Source of the DNA: Larix kaempferi
Taxonomy: Eukaryota > Streptophyta > Pinopsida > Pinales > Pinaceae
DNA length: 64,000 nucleotides
Reading direction: 5' to 3'
Assembly: GCA_027924585.1 (NCBI GenBank)
Contig: BSBM01000442.1
Coordinates: 6,510,001-6,574,000, forward strand
Shown: piece after piece, positions 22,840 through 33,780 of the stretch
Layout of the letters: the number at the start of each line of letters is the position of its first letter
Position numbering within the stretch: the first letter of the stretch is position 1
Made by a program: the position numbers and the translations under genes
Notes under the pieces: generated by a model
Databases searched by the model: none
What the model saw: the letters and a program-made list of their open reading frames with translations, nothing else
What the model was told of the DNA's origin: nothing

Positions 22840-23490
22840 AAAAAAGGTCAAAACAATTTCAAAACAAAACAAATTAAAAAAAAAATATTGAAATTTCAAA
22901 ATCTATAAAAAAAAATTATAAAAAAATTCAAAATAAAATAAACAAATTTATTTATTTTTAAATGCACTTCAAAAAAAAATTGAAATTTATATATATATAT
23001 ATATATATACCAAAAAATCAAACCCCATTCCCTGTCCCCATCCCCCTCCCCTCCCCTTTCCTTGCCCTCCCTATTCCCCTACCCATCCGCCCTCTCTCCT
23101 CCACTCCCTTCCCTTCCCCTTCCCCTCCCCCTCCTTGTCCCCCTCCCCCTCCACCATATTCCCCTCCTGGCTGGCCCTTTGGGTGCATGAGGGAGTGGCG
23201 TCGATGCCCCTCGTGCGCAGGGGTAGAGAACATAGTGAGACATAGAAGGGGATGGTAAGGGGGAGGGAATTGAGGGGGATGAGGACGTGGAGGGGAAGGG
23301 AGGGGGAGGGGAGGGGGAAGTAGGGCGAGGGGGAGGGAAGGTGGGGAGGGGGGGTTTGATTTTTTTTTAATTTGTATTAGAAAAATTGTTTATTTTATTT
23401 TGATTTTTTTTTATAAAAAACAATTGGTAGATTTTAACATTTTCAAAAAAGTTGTATTTTTTCTAATTTGTTTTGTTTTGAATTTTTTTT
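22840..23490. repeat. Foldback element with C-rich/G-rich arms
   Basis: Left arm: aaaacaaaacaaatt (about 22861), a (TA)n run, accaaaaaatcaaacccc, then about 130 bp of CCCCTCCCC-type sequence. Right arm: G-rich GGGGAGGG-type sequence (about 23250-23355), ggggtttgatttttt, then aatttgttttgttttgaa (about 23466). The arms are inverted relative to each other, leaving a G/C-rich loop around 23165-23245. A long open frame with Pro-rich translation here is a by-product of the pyrimidine tract. Confidence 0.75.
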
Positions 23491-23522
23491 AATTCGGATT
23501 TTTTAAAAGCTTGTGTTTATAT

Positions 23523-23640
23523 AAATTATATATATATATATATATACTAAATTTTATAACTTTTATATTTTTTATAATTTTATGAATTTAAATTTTTTTT
23601 TTTTTTTAATTTTGGATAAAGAATGTGTTGCTATCAATAT
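23523..23640. repeat. (TA)n and poly-T low-complexity
   Basis: A (TA)n run at about 23527-23546 and T-rich DNA up to 23610. It may be an outer extension of the foldback, since a similar (TA)n run lies at 22990-23008 in the left arm. Confidence 0.6.
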
Positions 23641-24352
23641 CCCCATAATTTGAAATCAATTCACCTATAAATATAGAACAAGATACAATAGAGTCCTTTT
23701 TACAGTCACAAATCCATTAGTACCATACAAATGGATCAATCTCTAAATACAATGATGCAATAGTTACCTTTTGTAAAGTTGGAACTTGGTGTAGATAAAA
23801 GAATTGCTCCATATGGAATATTCATGTTATTGGATCATTAACATCAAAATTTCTCATATCAATCTTGGGAATCCATTGGTTCTTTTGCCTCAGGTTGAAC
23901 CCATGATGACGTGGATTATGGAGTGATAAATGATGAATTGTCAGAGAATCGAACCTCTTACTCTCCAATTGGTTTTCAACTTTCTTAGTATGTGACTGGA
24001 ACAAGTCCTACTTTTCCTCCTTATCCTCTTCTTGAGGAGATTAATTAGGAAGAAATCTATGTATTATCTCATTCAACCTTGCCTTCACCTCTTGAAGATC
24101 CTCTTTACTAGCCATCTCATTGATCATCTTTACTATATCCTATTTACTAGCCATATTTTCAATATTATTTTATATATCCTCTTTGAATTTCAGGAATTCA
24201 TCATTATTTACCATAATTTTATAGTCAAGGTTTACTAATTGGTTGGAAAACTTGGACAACTCATAGTTCACTTCATCATGCTCCTCTTGTGACACAATTG
24301 AGCCTTTAGAAGGTTTAAGGGGAGTATAAAGTTTTTCTCCACCTCTTTCCAT
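23640..24352 (-). pseudogene. Gypsy-type gag remnant
   Basis: The - strand reads an N-terminal part from 24352 (EEHDEVNYELSKFSNQL) and then, at about 23822-23900, WIPKIDMRNFDVNDPIT. This matches the start of the capsid domain of chromovirus-type Gypsy gag (usual wording K-x-D-x-x-x-F-D-G-x-D-P-x-x-W). After a frameshift, weak continuations resembling ...LYLEPDQFVW... follow. It lies about 640 bp downstream of a primer site at 24991-25003 in the same orientation, as expected. Broken by stops; the pol region is missing. Confidence 0.6.
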
Positions 24353-24990
24353 TTTATCTCATTGATATTTAATAGAGTTACTCTCTATTTCCTCTTTATC
24401 CCACTTTTTGAATCACCAAAATCAGACATTCCAATCAAAAGCTATGCAAAATTCAAAATAACATACCTTTTAAAACATTGATTTGAAACTGTCTTGTTGG
24501 TCGACCTTCCAACTAAGGTGAATTTTCGATTTTTGTCCCTATGAGTCTAAAATTTATTAATGTATTATCTTGATATGTCTTCTCTGCAATTCCATAGGTC
24601 TGATTTAGTTATGATATACCAAGAAAAAGTTATGGTAATGTTACCAAAACTTGTTAATTTGTCCTTTTTCAAGAGAGTGAAACTGTATGACCTACCACAT
24701 GTCCAATTTTTGGATATGATTATGAAAATTTTACCATGAATACTAGGATCCGCCTATTATAAAATGCAACAATCCTTACTCAATTTAGATATTTCAAGAT
24801 TTATATATAACATTTTTACTCGAAACACCTATTTGAGACTAGTAACAATTCCTAACTTCCACATGGTATAACTCCCTACCTGTAATGAATCAAGACTTGA
24901 AAATCATACCACATCTAGTTAGATATATCATTTGTGTCCCCTCTAGTTTCATTGTTTGAAACGTCCTAGAAATTTTTTTATAGAGAAAAT

Positions 24991-25003
24991 GGCTTTGATA
25001 CCA
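24991..25003 (-). other. Primer binding site (tRNA-iMet type)
   Basis: On the - strand TGGTATCAAAGCC, one base from the usual TGGTATCAGAGCC. The 5' LTR of this element should therefore begin at about 25006 and run to higher coordinates. Confidence 0.75.
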
Positions 25004-25005
25004 AA

Positions 25006-25900
25006 TGTTTTGCACCAAATTCCCCAAAATAGCATAAAACAAGAATAGATAGTATTCCAACGCCTTAAGAATGCAATAAAAAGATAAATAAGTAGTCTCT
25101 TAAAGGGGGAACCTACTTTACAGTGTATTTCAAATAAAAAATAGGATGATCCGAGATGATTCCAAACTAGATCTCTTTTGTGTGTGTGTGTGTAGGAGAT
25201 AAATTGTACAAATACAATTCTAGAGCCTACATACAATTAATATTTCCTAGTTGACCAATAAATATAATACTAATATGATAATATAAATGTAATGTCATAA
25301 TATATATAGGTCTTAACATAAAGTAAATAAATTATGTGAACAAAACCAAACTCTTTCCTATGAAGTACATACCCTGTTCTAATGTACCTGACCACCCCTG
25401 TATCACTTCTGACATGATGGGTACTTAATACCACCACTGGATTTTTCTTTTATAATACCAGCATCATATTAACTAGCTACCTATAGAGATCATTAGTGGA
25501 AGCATACTATGATAGCCTTAATATTAAATGATGATACTAAATATGAATGCAATTCCATCATGCATAGAACCAAGATTATGCTAATTAGAATCATACACAT
25601 AGGAACATTGGCATTTTAAAGTAAATAATGCAAAAATGTAAACTAAATAAACATTTCATAACACATTGAGAAGACTTATCTTTATGGAAAATGTTCCTCC
25701 AAGTAGACGCAAGTGAAAGATGATCCTCCCAACCTTAGGCACTCTATCACAATTACTCTTTCTATGATAGAGGCCAGCCTCAACCTAAGGCCATCATTCC
25801 ACAAGGATGAAGCTTCTAAGGTAGTTTACCTAACCCACACTCAAGAACTGTATGGTGAAAAAACCCCTCTACAATTATCTCAATCAATCAACACTCTTCC
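25006..25900 (-). mobile_element. LTR next to primer site, outer end unclear
   Basis: In - strand sense this is the 5' LTR upstream of the primer site. It contains a (GT)n run at 25178-25193. Two stretches (about 25120-25170 and 25320-25390) are recognisably shared with the 3' UTR of the LINE copies A and B. I could not fix the far end, because no partner LTR is present. Confidence 0.45.
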
Positions 25901-26790
25901 CCCCTAGCTTTCTCAACACAAGGAATGGGATCTCCTTCTCTTCATGCAACCCCTTGGGCCATACCAATTCCCTTCCAATGCCCTAGCACATATCATCCAA
26001 GGAATCTCACTGTTGGGACTCTAAGGATGCTCGATCTTAGGATAGGTTTCCTCTCACAATGGTCCAATAACTACTAGCACACATTTTCCCCGGGTAATTA
26101 TGCATTAGCATGCATGGAGTTCAATTATCAACATAATTGTCTTTGCTTCCCTCCCCCCCCCCCTCAATTTTACCAACATAGGTGATCATAAGAAAATGAT
26201 GGTTAGAATGATGCTCGCAACTCAAATTTCATCCTTATATTTGCATGTTGAGAACATTCCATGTGGAACTCAAGAGAAAGCCACATTTTCTCCCCTTAAT
26301 TCCAGCTTAAGAATATAATATAAATAATTTTAATCAATCCCCTCTCACAACCATGGGTTAAGGGACCTTGGGGTAAATTCACTAATTAAGGTTTGCAAGT
26401 GAGGTTGAGGGATTATGTTAATAACTAACTAGGCATATCCCCTTAGCCCCATTTCACTTACCTCACTTGTGGAATCATAGCTCCACATCTCTTTTTCGTC
26501 CTTCTTCATTTGCATATGTCAACGATTTTTATGTTATACTAAAATGTACATATTTACAACATCTTAGGTCATCCTAGATCATATCAACTCAAATTCTCTC
26601 CATTGCATCATTATATACATAATTACATCATGGAGTAAAAAAAATGTGTTACACCTACAGTGTAAAATAGAAGAAGAGGTTAACCAGCCTAGATCCAAAT
26701 CCTAAGCTCTATCAAGCGCCGAGAGGGATCAAATTTCCCGAGGTGCAAACCTCTCCTTGAATAACTCCTTGAGTGCAATACCTAAGCCAC
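25900..26790. other. Unclassified sequence
   Basis: No ORF with a recognisable domain, no terminal repeats seen. A C-rich run lies at 26153-26164. Confidence 0.4.
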
Positions 26791-27330
26791 CTAATCTTAA
26801 GCTCTAAAGTCTCTAGTTTAAGTCTCATATTTACTTTTTACTTTGTATGATTCTTTTTTGTTTATGGCCGACATAATATTTATTATTTTTTACTTTGTAT
26901 TATTCTTTTTTGTTTACTTTGTATTATTTTGTTACTCGACAAACTCGACAAAAACTATAAAGTCTCATATTTACATTTTACTTTGTATTAAAAGTAAAAA
27001 TTAAAGTCTCTAGTTTAAGTCTCATATTTACTTTTACTTTGTATTATTCTCTTTTGTTTATGGCTGACATAATATTTACCACCTAATCCTAAGATCTAAA
27101 GCCTCTAAATTAAGTCTCATATTTACTTTTTACTTTGTATTATTCCTTTTTGTTTATGGCCGACATAATATTTACCACCTAATCCTAAGTTCTAAAGTCT
27201 CTAGTTTAAGTCTCATATTTACTTTTTACTTTGTATTATTCTTTTTTGTTTATGGCCGACATAATATTTATTACTTTTTACTTTGTATTATTCTTTTTTG
27301 TTTACTTTGTATTATTTTGTTACTCGACAA
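26790..27330. repeat. Tandem repeats of about 96 bp
   Basis: Repeated words in the order ccacctaatc-ctaag, tctaaagtctctagtttaag, tctcatatttactttttact, ttgtttatggc(c/t)gacataat. The spacing is 96 bp between the two best units (27082 and 27178), with older, partly rearranged units on either side. Confidence 0.75.
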
Positions 27331-27499
27331 ACACTCACATGTTACAAGATCTCCCTCATACTGGGCTGTAGAGCGCCTCTCGGCGCAACAAGACAAATGA
27401 ATTACAAAAATAATTTTAAGCATTGGTGAAATAAATTTGTGACATACAAGAAAAGGATCAAGCATCAAATCATCAAGATGTTGTGGTATGATATGATGA

Positions 27500-27983
27500 G
27501 GAGAATGCATAACAACATTATGACGATTTAAAAGGGAAGATTAGATATTTGAACAAAATTATTATTAGCAAAGACAAAGAAATTGTGCAAAACCAAAGGA
27601 AACTGGAGTGCCAAGATACGAAATTTCACCAATTTCAACTACAAATTAAATATCTACAACAAAAAATGATCAACCTATGAGGATAAAAATTCTTGTTTGA
27701 GGAATCATAATAAAACTCTACTTGTAGAAATGAATAAGTTGGAAATTGAGAAGTCATAACAAGAAATCAAGAACCAATTCATCAAAAAACCTTAATCGAT
27801 CCAGTTGAGTCATGGAAGGTTACTAAGTTTGAAATCCAAACCATGGATAAGGGTACCATCACAATCAATGTGGAAAACCCTAATGTCAACATTAATGAAG
27901 TCTTATCAGTGAAAGAGCATCTAGAAATTGAGTTCAAGAAACAATTCAGTGAAAAAGTAACATTTATAGATTCAGTGATGATT
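27500..27983 (+). pseudogene. Unknown + strand ORF, 5' part, cut by Tat insertion
   Basis: From about 27510 the + strand reads as a charged, Gln/Lys-rich, probably coiled-coil sequence (for example SKDKEIVQNQRKLECQ) with a few stops. An open frame then runs from 27843 (MDKGTITINVENPNVNINEV) to the insertion. The frame continues after the Tat element at 38977 once one copy of the TGATT duplication is removed. I do not recognise the product. It could be an accessory ORF of an older element or a degenerate host gene. Confidence 0.5.
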
Positions 27984-29039
27984 TCTGCTAGAAATTTCCC
28001 TTGTGAACAAGTGAAACTTCGCCTAAACCAAGAGTTTTATGGCTTAAGACAGAAATAAAATAAATGATCACTAAATTTCTCCTAGATCTATTCTACATGC
28101 ATACAATCAAGTAAGAACAGGGGAGAGTAGAAAGGGATAGATAACCTACCTCTTTATGGATGGTTGTCTTAGCTGCTCCAACCTATTGAGCTTCGTGTCC
28201 AAGATCCAAATGCTAGAGAAGATCTGCAATAACAAAGACAAAGACCTTCCTTCCTACTATAATGTATTGTTAAGCATAATAAAATATCTAGCTACATTGG
28301 ATGCAACAATGTAAACATACATGCCATTAAAGAAGCAAATATGGGAGAAATAGGCCAAATTAACTATTAATTGGAAAACAAGGAAGTACTTACATCAATG
28401 ATCTTGATTTGGTCACAGATACTCCAAGACTTCATCTACATCCCCCTTAGGATTATAGAACCATAAGTTTGATACTCAAATATTTTCTTCCCTCTGTATC
28501 ACTCTATAATTAAGCAGAGTAAGGATACTCTCTTCTTCTTTCTTTTCCTAAAGAATGGCCTTCATTTATAAGATTTGTAGGTTCAACGACTAAGGAGAAA
28601 AGGTTGGATCAAGGGAGGATATGATGGAATCCACTTGCTTGGAATGGAAAAGGGAATATGATTTGAAGGATTGACCTACCCAACCCAAATCCCATCCAAA
28701 TATTGATCCTAAATTTGTGTTCAACTAGTGGAACTAATGTCATCGCTCCCCTAACACAAGCTATAGAGATTGCTCCCCTAGAACAAATAATTGGAGCTCA
28801 TCTCTCCCCAGACAAGGGATGGGGAGCGATGACCCTCAAAAATAGGCACAAAACAGGGTCCAAATGGTGATATTTTGACCCCCTAATGATGGATTTCACT
28901 TCCCAACATGGGCAGGGACAATAGTAGACATTTGGTTTTCCTTTAGAACACATATAGGGAGCATAATAACCACATTTTCATGGTTATAAAAGTAAGACAC
29001 TTAAGGATGATAGTAAGTGTTCCAATTTAGTGTATAACA
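27984..29039 (-). repeat. 3' LTR of non-autonomous Tat element
   Basis: In - strand sense it starts TGTTATACACTAAATTGG after the polypurine tract and ends CTAGCAGA. It matches 37899-38971 throughout, with a TATA box at 28563-28570 (-). The 3' end is not a clean CA if the TGATT duplication is right; the partner LTR reads CTAGCACAGA at the same place. Confidence 0.88.
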
Positions 29040-29052
29040 GATGCCCCCTAAA
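29040..29052 (-). other. Polypurine tract
   Basis: TTTAGGGGGCATC on the - strand, adjoining the 3' LTR. Confidence 0.8.
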
Positions 29053-30289
29053 GTTTAAGGTCAGAAGGAAATTGATGGTTGAAACACTTTACCAAAATAT
29101 GTAACCAAGGGTGTTGGAAGAGGAGAGATGAATGGAAGTTGGAACAAAAGATCAAACAATATACATATATCATCCCCAAGGTAGGCATACCCTTGCTTGG
29201 AATAATATGACTCAAAGCATGGCCGCCAACCAATACATTACGGATCCATGAAAGTATTAACTAAGGATATGGCTAGCAGACATATAATATGGATCCATAT
29301 TTGCATGACTCGATCAAATCATGACCACAAAATAATACAAAGTGGATCCAAAATACAAAAATGACACGACCATGTACCAATACAAAGTGGATCTATGAAA
29401 TAGTATAAACATCAGTGATATCACCAACATGATATCCATACTAGAATATTCTCAAATAATATACATCGCAGCCTGGGTGAAACACATAGCAGAGGTAGCT
29501 GCAACAAAGGTTCTAAGGGTCTTCGTCCTGATCCCAAAATGATATGGTTCTATCCATGTGAATAGGTGTGTTGACATCGAACATGGTAGAAACCACTTGA
29601 TTACCGGTCAATGATTTAAACCATTAACAAGTACAAGGGAAATCTCCAATGATGACAATGACTCCCAAGGTACCTTAGTACATTCCAATGAATGTGAATA
29701 AATGACTTGAATTCGAACACTCATGGAATCATTCGATCAAAGGTCAATGATGTAAACATACTTTTGAAAACCAAGGAGGCATTCCATTGAGGCATGTAGG
29801 TCCCAAGGTACTAACTAGTTACTAAGTCCAATTCCAGGATAATGTGTTATAGTCGATAGGAACAAACTCGTTGAAGTAGGGCCATGATGTATCCCACATC
29901 ATCAACACAAAACTGACAGGAAATTAATGATAGATGGTAGATCAAATGGACTCAACTGACACGAGGATGAAGTTCAATGATGTTGTAGAGAGGATTACTC
30001 AGGATAATACTTCCCTTGAACACCGGGTGGCACGGAAAGTGACTTGGCATCATTGACTCAACAAGATTTGAACCAAAACATAGTGCAACGATGACCAAGG
30101 CACCCTTCGGATGAGTTAAAGGAGTAAAAAGATTCATGGGATTGGTACAACTCGAAGACAAGCAGATTACACAACTGTAATACAAAACGCAAACAGTGCC
30201 ATGTTCAAGGCCGACAACAAACCACTGCCATAATGTTTTCCAACAAAAATGACCCATTTTTCCCAAATTTCCCCCACCATGATTGGAAG
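29053..30289 (-). other. Non-coding spacer of Tat element
   Basis: Homologous in patches to 7704-8815. An open frame of 155 codons at 29952-30419 (-) has no recognisable domain and a stop-riddled equivalent in the other copy, so I do not call it a gene. It does contain SSSSSLKNKE at its upstream end, a relic of the repeat described at 31264-32128. Confidence 0.6.
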
Positions 30290-31430
30290 GTACCTCTTTG
30301 TTTTTTAACGAGCTTGAGGAGGATAAAAAATGCTCGGTATAGCTCATCTTATATGAGTCCCTCATCATATTTTTAACGAACTTGAAGAAGGAGGGGCTCG
30401 GTACATATGGATTTCTCACTGTATAGTTTTACGAGCCCATAGAAGACAAATTCAGTGGTCTTTTCATGTTTATAGAGTCTGAAAAGAACTCAAAGAAGAC
30501 TCTAGGGTTGGTATTTTTTGTAAATTTAGTTTCCTACACCCAAAAAAGAATAAAATTATACGAGGGAGAACTCTTCTAGTCATGGCTAACTAGAGTATTC
30601 CTTTTTCGTAATTAGTCCATACGGTTTGAAAAAGGGGTAAACTAATACCAGATGGATGTCCTTTCAAATCCTTTTACGAGCGTGAAAGAGAACAAGTTCA
30701 CTCGAAAATATTTTCATATTTAGGGAGTCAGAAAATAGCTTAAAGGAGACTCCAAAAGAGTTCATTTTTCGTAATTAGTCTCACGAGGTCGAAAAAGGGA
30801 TAAAATAGCAATTGAAATATGAATTTGTCATGGTTGATAACCTAGTATGACAAAAACTAATATTAAGCTAGGTACAGTTCCTTTTTTGTAAATAGTTTAG
30901 CAAGCCCGGATAAAGAGATAAACCTATACTCGTTAGACACTTCCTCATTATTTTATGAGTACGAGAAAAGAAGACTAAACATGACCCTTTTTTTTCTTTA
31001 TTTTAACAAGCTCATGACTAAGGTGTTAAAAGAACTCAGAATATTTTTCATGTTTCAACTAGAGAATGAAAAAGTAAAAAGTAAGCTGAACACCTCTTAC
31101 TTTTTTAACGAGCTTGAAGATAGGTGAAAAGAATGCTCGAGGTGTCTGCTTCATTTTTTAATGATCTTGAAACATAGAATGAACTGTGCTTGGATCATCT
31201 AATTCATTTCTTAACGAGCTTGAAATAGAGAATGAACTATGATTAGAATGATTGTTTCATTTTTTAACGATATTGGAATTGAAAATAAACTATGCTCAGG
31301 GCGTCTACTTCATTTTTTAACGAGCTTGAAACAAAGAATGAGGTATGCTCGAGGTTTAATTTTTTAGCGAGCTTGGAATCGTAAATAAAATGTGCTTGGA
31401 ATGATACCCATTGGTGGGTTTCTTCCCAAC
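30290..31430. repeat. Hairpin/tandem array of Tat element
   Basis: Diverged units of 53-60 bp. The left half has CCTTTTTCGTA / CGAAAAAGG arms like the arrays at 8.8 and 58.4 kb. The right half (31080-31430) has units with cattttttaacgagcttgaaa and gaatgaactatgctc, which on the - strand are decayed copies of a coding repeat (S-S-L-K-N-E). Confidence 0.8.
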
Positions 31431-32128
31431 ATGATATCCAGAGTTCAGTACTTTGGGTGATACCCATTAACGGGTTTTATCCAAACGTGATGTCCAAAGG
31501 TTGGAATTTTTCCCCTAACATGATCAACAGAATCTAGCGGCTTAACTCTAGTATGATGTTCAGAGGCTGGAGACATGCCCCCCAATATTTGTTTCATATG
31601 TCGACTCTTATGCTTCACTCGATTAGACTCTTGGATACTAATGTGAATAAGTTCGCTAGAGAAGGAAGAAAAAAGAGAATCAAGTGACATTGGTGGAGAA
31701 AATGAAGGTTCAGGTACTAAATCTAGTGAATGACTTGATTTAATGGGAGCAGGGTGTGTTTCATTTTCTAACAAGCTTGACATAGACAATGAACCATGCT
31801 CATAATTATCCATTTCATTTTTTAATGAGCTTGCTACAAAAAACGAACTATGATCATAATTATATGTTTCATTTTTTAACAAGCTTGACATAGAAAGCGA
31901 ACTATGCTCTTGGTTCTTGGCTATGGTTTCTAAGAGGTCTTCATTGGATGGAAGAATAATACTATGAAAAGGATTCATGCCAAGAGACTCAAGAGAGGTA
32001 ACAAGGGGGAGATCAGGTTTCAATGCCCCCGTCGAAGGGCCAAGTTCATATGGACTATGTACTACCCAAGGATCATATGATTTAGGGGATTGTTGTACCG
32101 TAGATGAAATCGTATTAACCGAAAACAA
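31264..32128 (-). pseudogene. Tat repeat-protein region after protease
   Basis: The - strand frame 32128-31445 shows three successive 18-residue repeats, EHSSLSMSSLLKNET, DHSSFFVASSLKNEM and EHGSLSMSSLLENET (54-bp units, about 31765-31925). A Ser/Pro-rich stretch and shorter H-x-x-V-K-P-type repeats follow (HHTRVKPLDS, HHVWIKPVNG). After a stop, the frame 31467-31264 has a fourth SSF-type unit. No known enzyme motif. It probably belongs to the C-terminal side of gag-pro in this lineage; the function is unknown. Confidence 0.6.
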
Positions 32129-32129
32129 C

Positions 32130-33064
32130 CTACCGTCGGAGATCTAGGGTGGACAAGGGAAAAAATCCTATGATTGGAGAAACCTTAAGAAGGCCTACTC
32201 CCACATATTCATATTGAGGTATAGAATGTCCCAACAGAGGGACATTATTAACAATGTTGTTATGGATATCGTGGGTGCAAAATTCAAGTTGGTCAATGGT
32301 AACATTTTTCCCCATTGTGAGGAAATTGTATCATGCAAAAAAATAAGAATGCAACGACAGTCATCATGTAAAACCAATTTCGACCGAGCAACAAATTATA
32401 ATCCAAAGGGGCTTCGACTACTTCCACATGAATAGAAATAGTCTTTCCTCCTAATTCCATGGCTAAATATGGTAAAATTCCATAAGGTTGAAAATAATAA
32501 CCGTCAAAGGCCTTAAGTGTGGTGGGAGACTGATTAACTTTAGGAGAGATAATAGCCCTCCAACATGATAAAGACATGATAGAGGTTGAGGCACCTTCAT
32601 CCAAAATGGTCCGATGGATATTTTTCCCACAAAATGTTTGTATGGATTTGGAACGCAAGTTGATAGGAAATCCTAGTATTAAAGTATTCTAGGTTGAACA
32701 TAATGGTATTGGAAGCCTTAGGGTCCACAACTCCAAGAGCTGACAATAAGGTTCTACGCTGATTGGGAAAATTTTGTAGAAATTTGAGAGTCGAAATAGC
32801 ACAAGGTGCCTGGGCTAAGTCCTCAAAAATATTGTAATTAATTTGAGTAGCATGGTCACTTGGATTAAAATTCGCTTTTCGAATTTTTCTCTTTGGTGGC
32901 CACAACACTGTGGAAGGAACAAGCCTCTCTATTTGAGGAGGGATAGGATGTGGAGGGGTACTGGAGGTGGATGTTTTATCCGTAAGACTTCCATTGGTGT
33001 TCTTGTATGGAATATTTTCATATGTATGTGGCCTGATGGTTAATCCAACCATCTCATTGCACAT
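32130..33064 (-). pseudogene. Tat aspartic protease
   Basis: Retropepsin that would cut the gag-pol polyprotein. The - strand shows TLLSALGVVDPKASNTIMF and SYQLAFQI, then ILDEGASTSIMSLSCW (active-site Asp about 32602), LKAFDGYYFQPYGILPYL, LGGKTISIHVEVVEAPLDY and NLLLGRNW (about 32350-32370). This is the Tat/Athila style, in which the usual D-T/S-G is D-E-G. A frame change lies at about 32640. The frame then continues as MGKNVTIDQLEFC and VPLLGHSIPQYEYVGVGLL down to 32130. Confidence 0.85.
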
Positions 33065-33121
33065 GAGTACTTGAGCAGTTGAGGAAGTTTCTGCATGGTG
33101 AGGATGACTCCCATTGCCCCC

Positions 33122-33421
33122 TTACGGAGGATTATGGGAAATCATTTGTTGTTGTTGATGTGCTAAAGGGTCAGTTAATACTGTCAGTTGGGAGTTCCCT
33201 TTCAGGGACTTAGTGACCTCATCACAATGAGGGAAATCCTTCATGTAGTGTTCGTCTCCACAAATTAGGCAAGGAAACTTTGTCTTTTTCTTTGGTTTAG
33301 TTTTAGGAGTGGTATCTTGGGTTTTATTATTTACCCGTTGGCTTGAAGATTTTTTGGATTTCCCTTTGTTTTTATTCTTACCTCCAAGTGGTTGAGAGAA
33401 GTTGGATTGAACCGAATTCAC
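33122..33421 (-). pseudogene. Tat nucleocapsid region with zinc knuckle
   Basis: A Lys-rich stretch (GGKNKNKGKSKKSSSQR) followed by CLICGDEHYMKDFPHC. The expected pattern in this family is C-x2-C-x3-H-x4-C; here the last Cys position reads Phe (KDFP), although a Cys follows three residues later. It forms the end of gag and overlaps no other feature. Confidence 0.78.
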
Positions 33422-33780
33422 CTCGGAGGATTGAGAGGGAGGTTGGGTAGTCTTGGTGTTTGAACCAATCCATGTTAAGGAAGGGGTAGAAGCCGATTGG
33501 ATTTGTTTCCTAGTAGAATGGGTAACAAACTGTGTTTTTATGGAACCTAGTGAGATTGTCTTGAAGGGTCACTAGTGGGATGGGGAGAATTTGGGATCAG
33601 ATTGTAAAGCATGTCATATTGGGCATATACCAAATCCAGGTATTGAGCACGACTGATCGCCTTCTCTTTAGTAACAACACCTCCCATAGAAACATCACTA
33701 ATGATGGGTGGAAATAGTGACTTAGTAAACCAATCCGCTAGAAGCTGATCTAGAATATCAGATTTAATTAATCGACGTCG

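Noticed and set aside
22962-23258. Pro-rich ORF of 98 codons (and Gly-rich ORF on the other strand)
   Set aside because: It is the translation of the polypyrimidine/polypurine arms of the foldback; no domain and no coding signal beyond base composition.
29952-30419. 155-codon ORF in Tat spacer
   Set aside because: No domain, not open in the homologous spacer at 7.7-8.8 kb; only a relic of the Ser-rich repeat is recognisable.
30290-31430. Possible CRISPR-like array of regular repeats
   Set aside because: Units are diverged, contiguous and lack unique spacers; the context is a plant retrotransposon.
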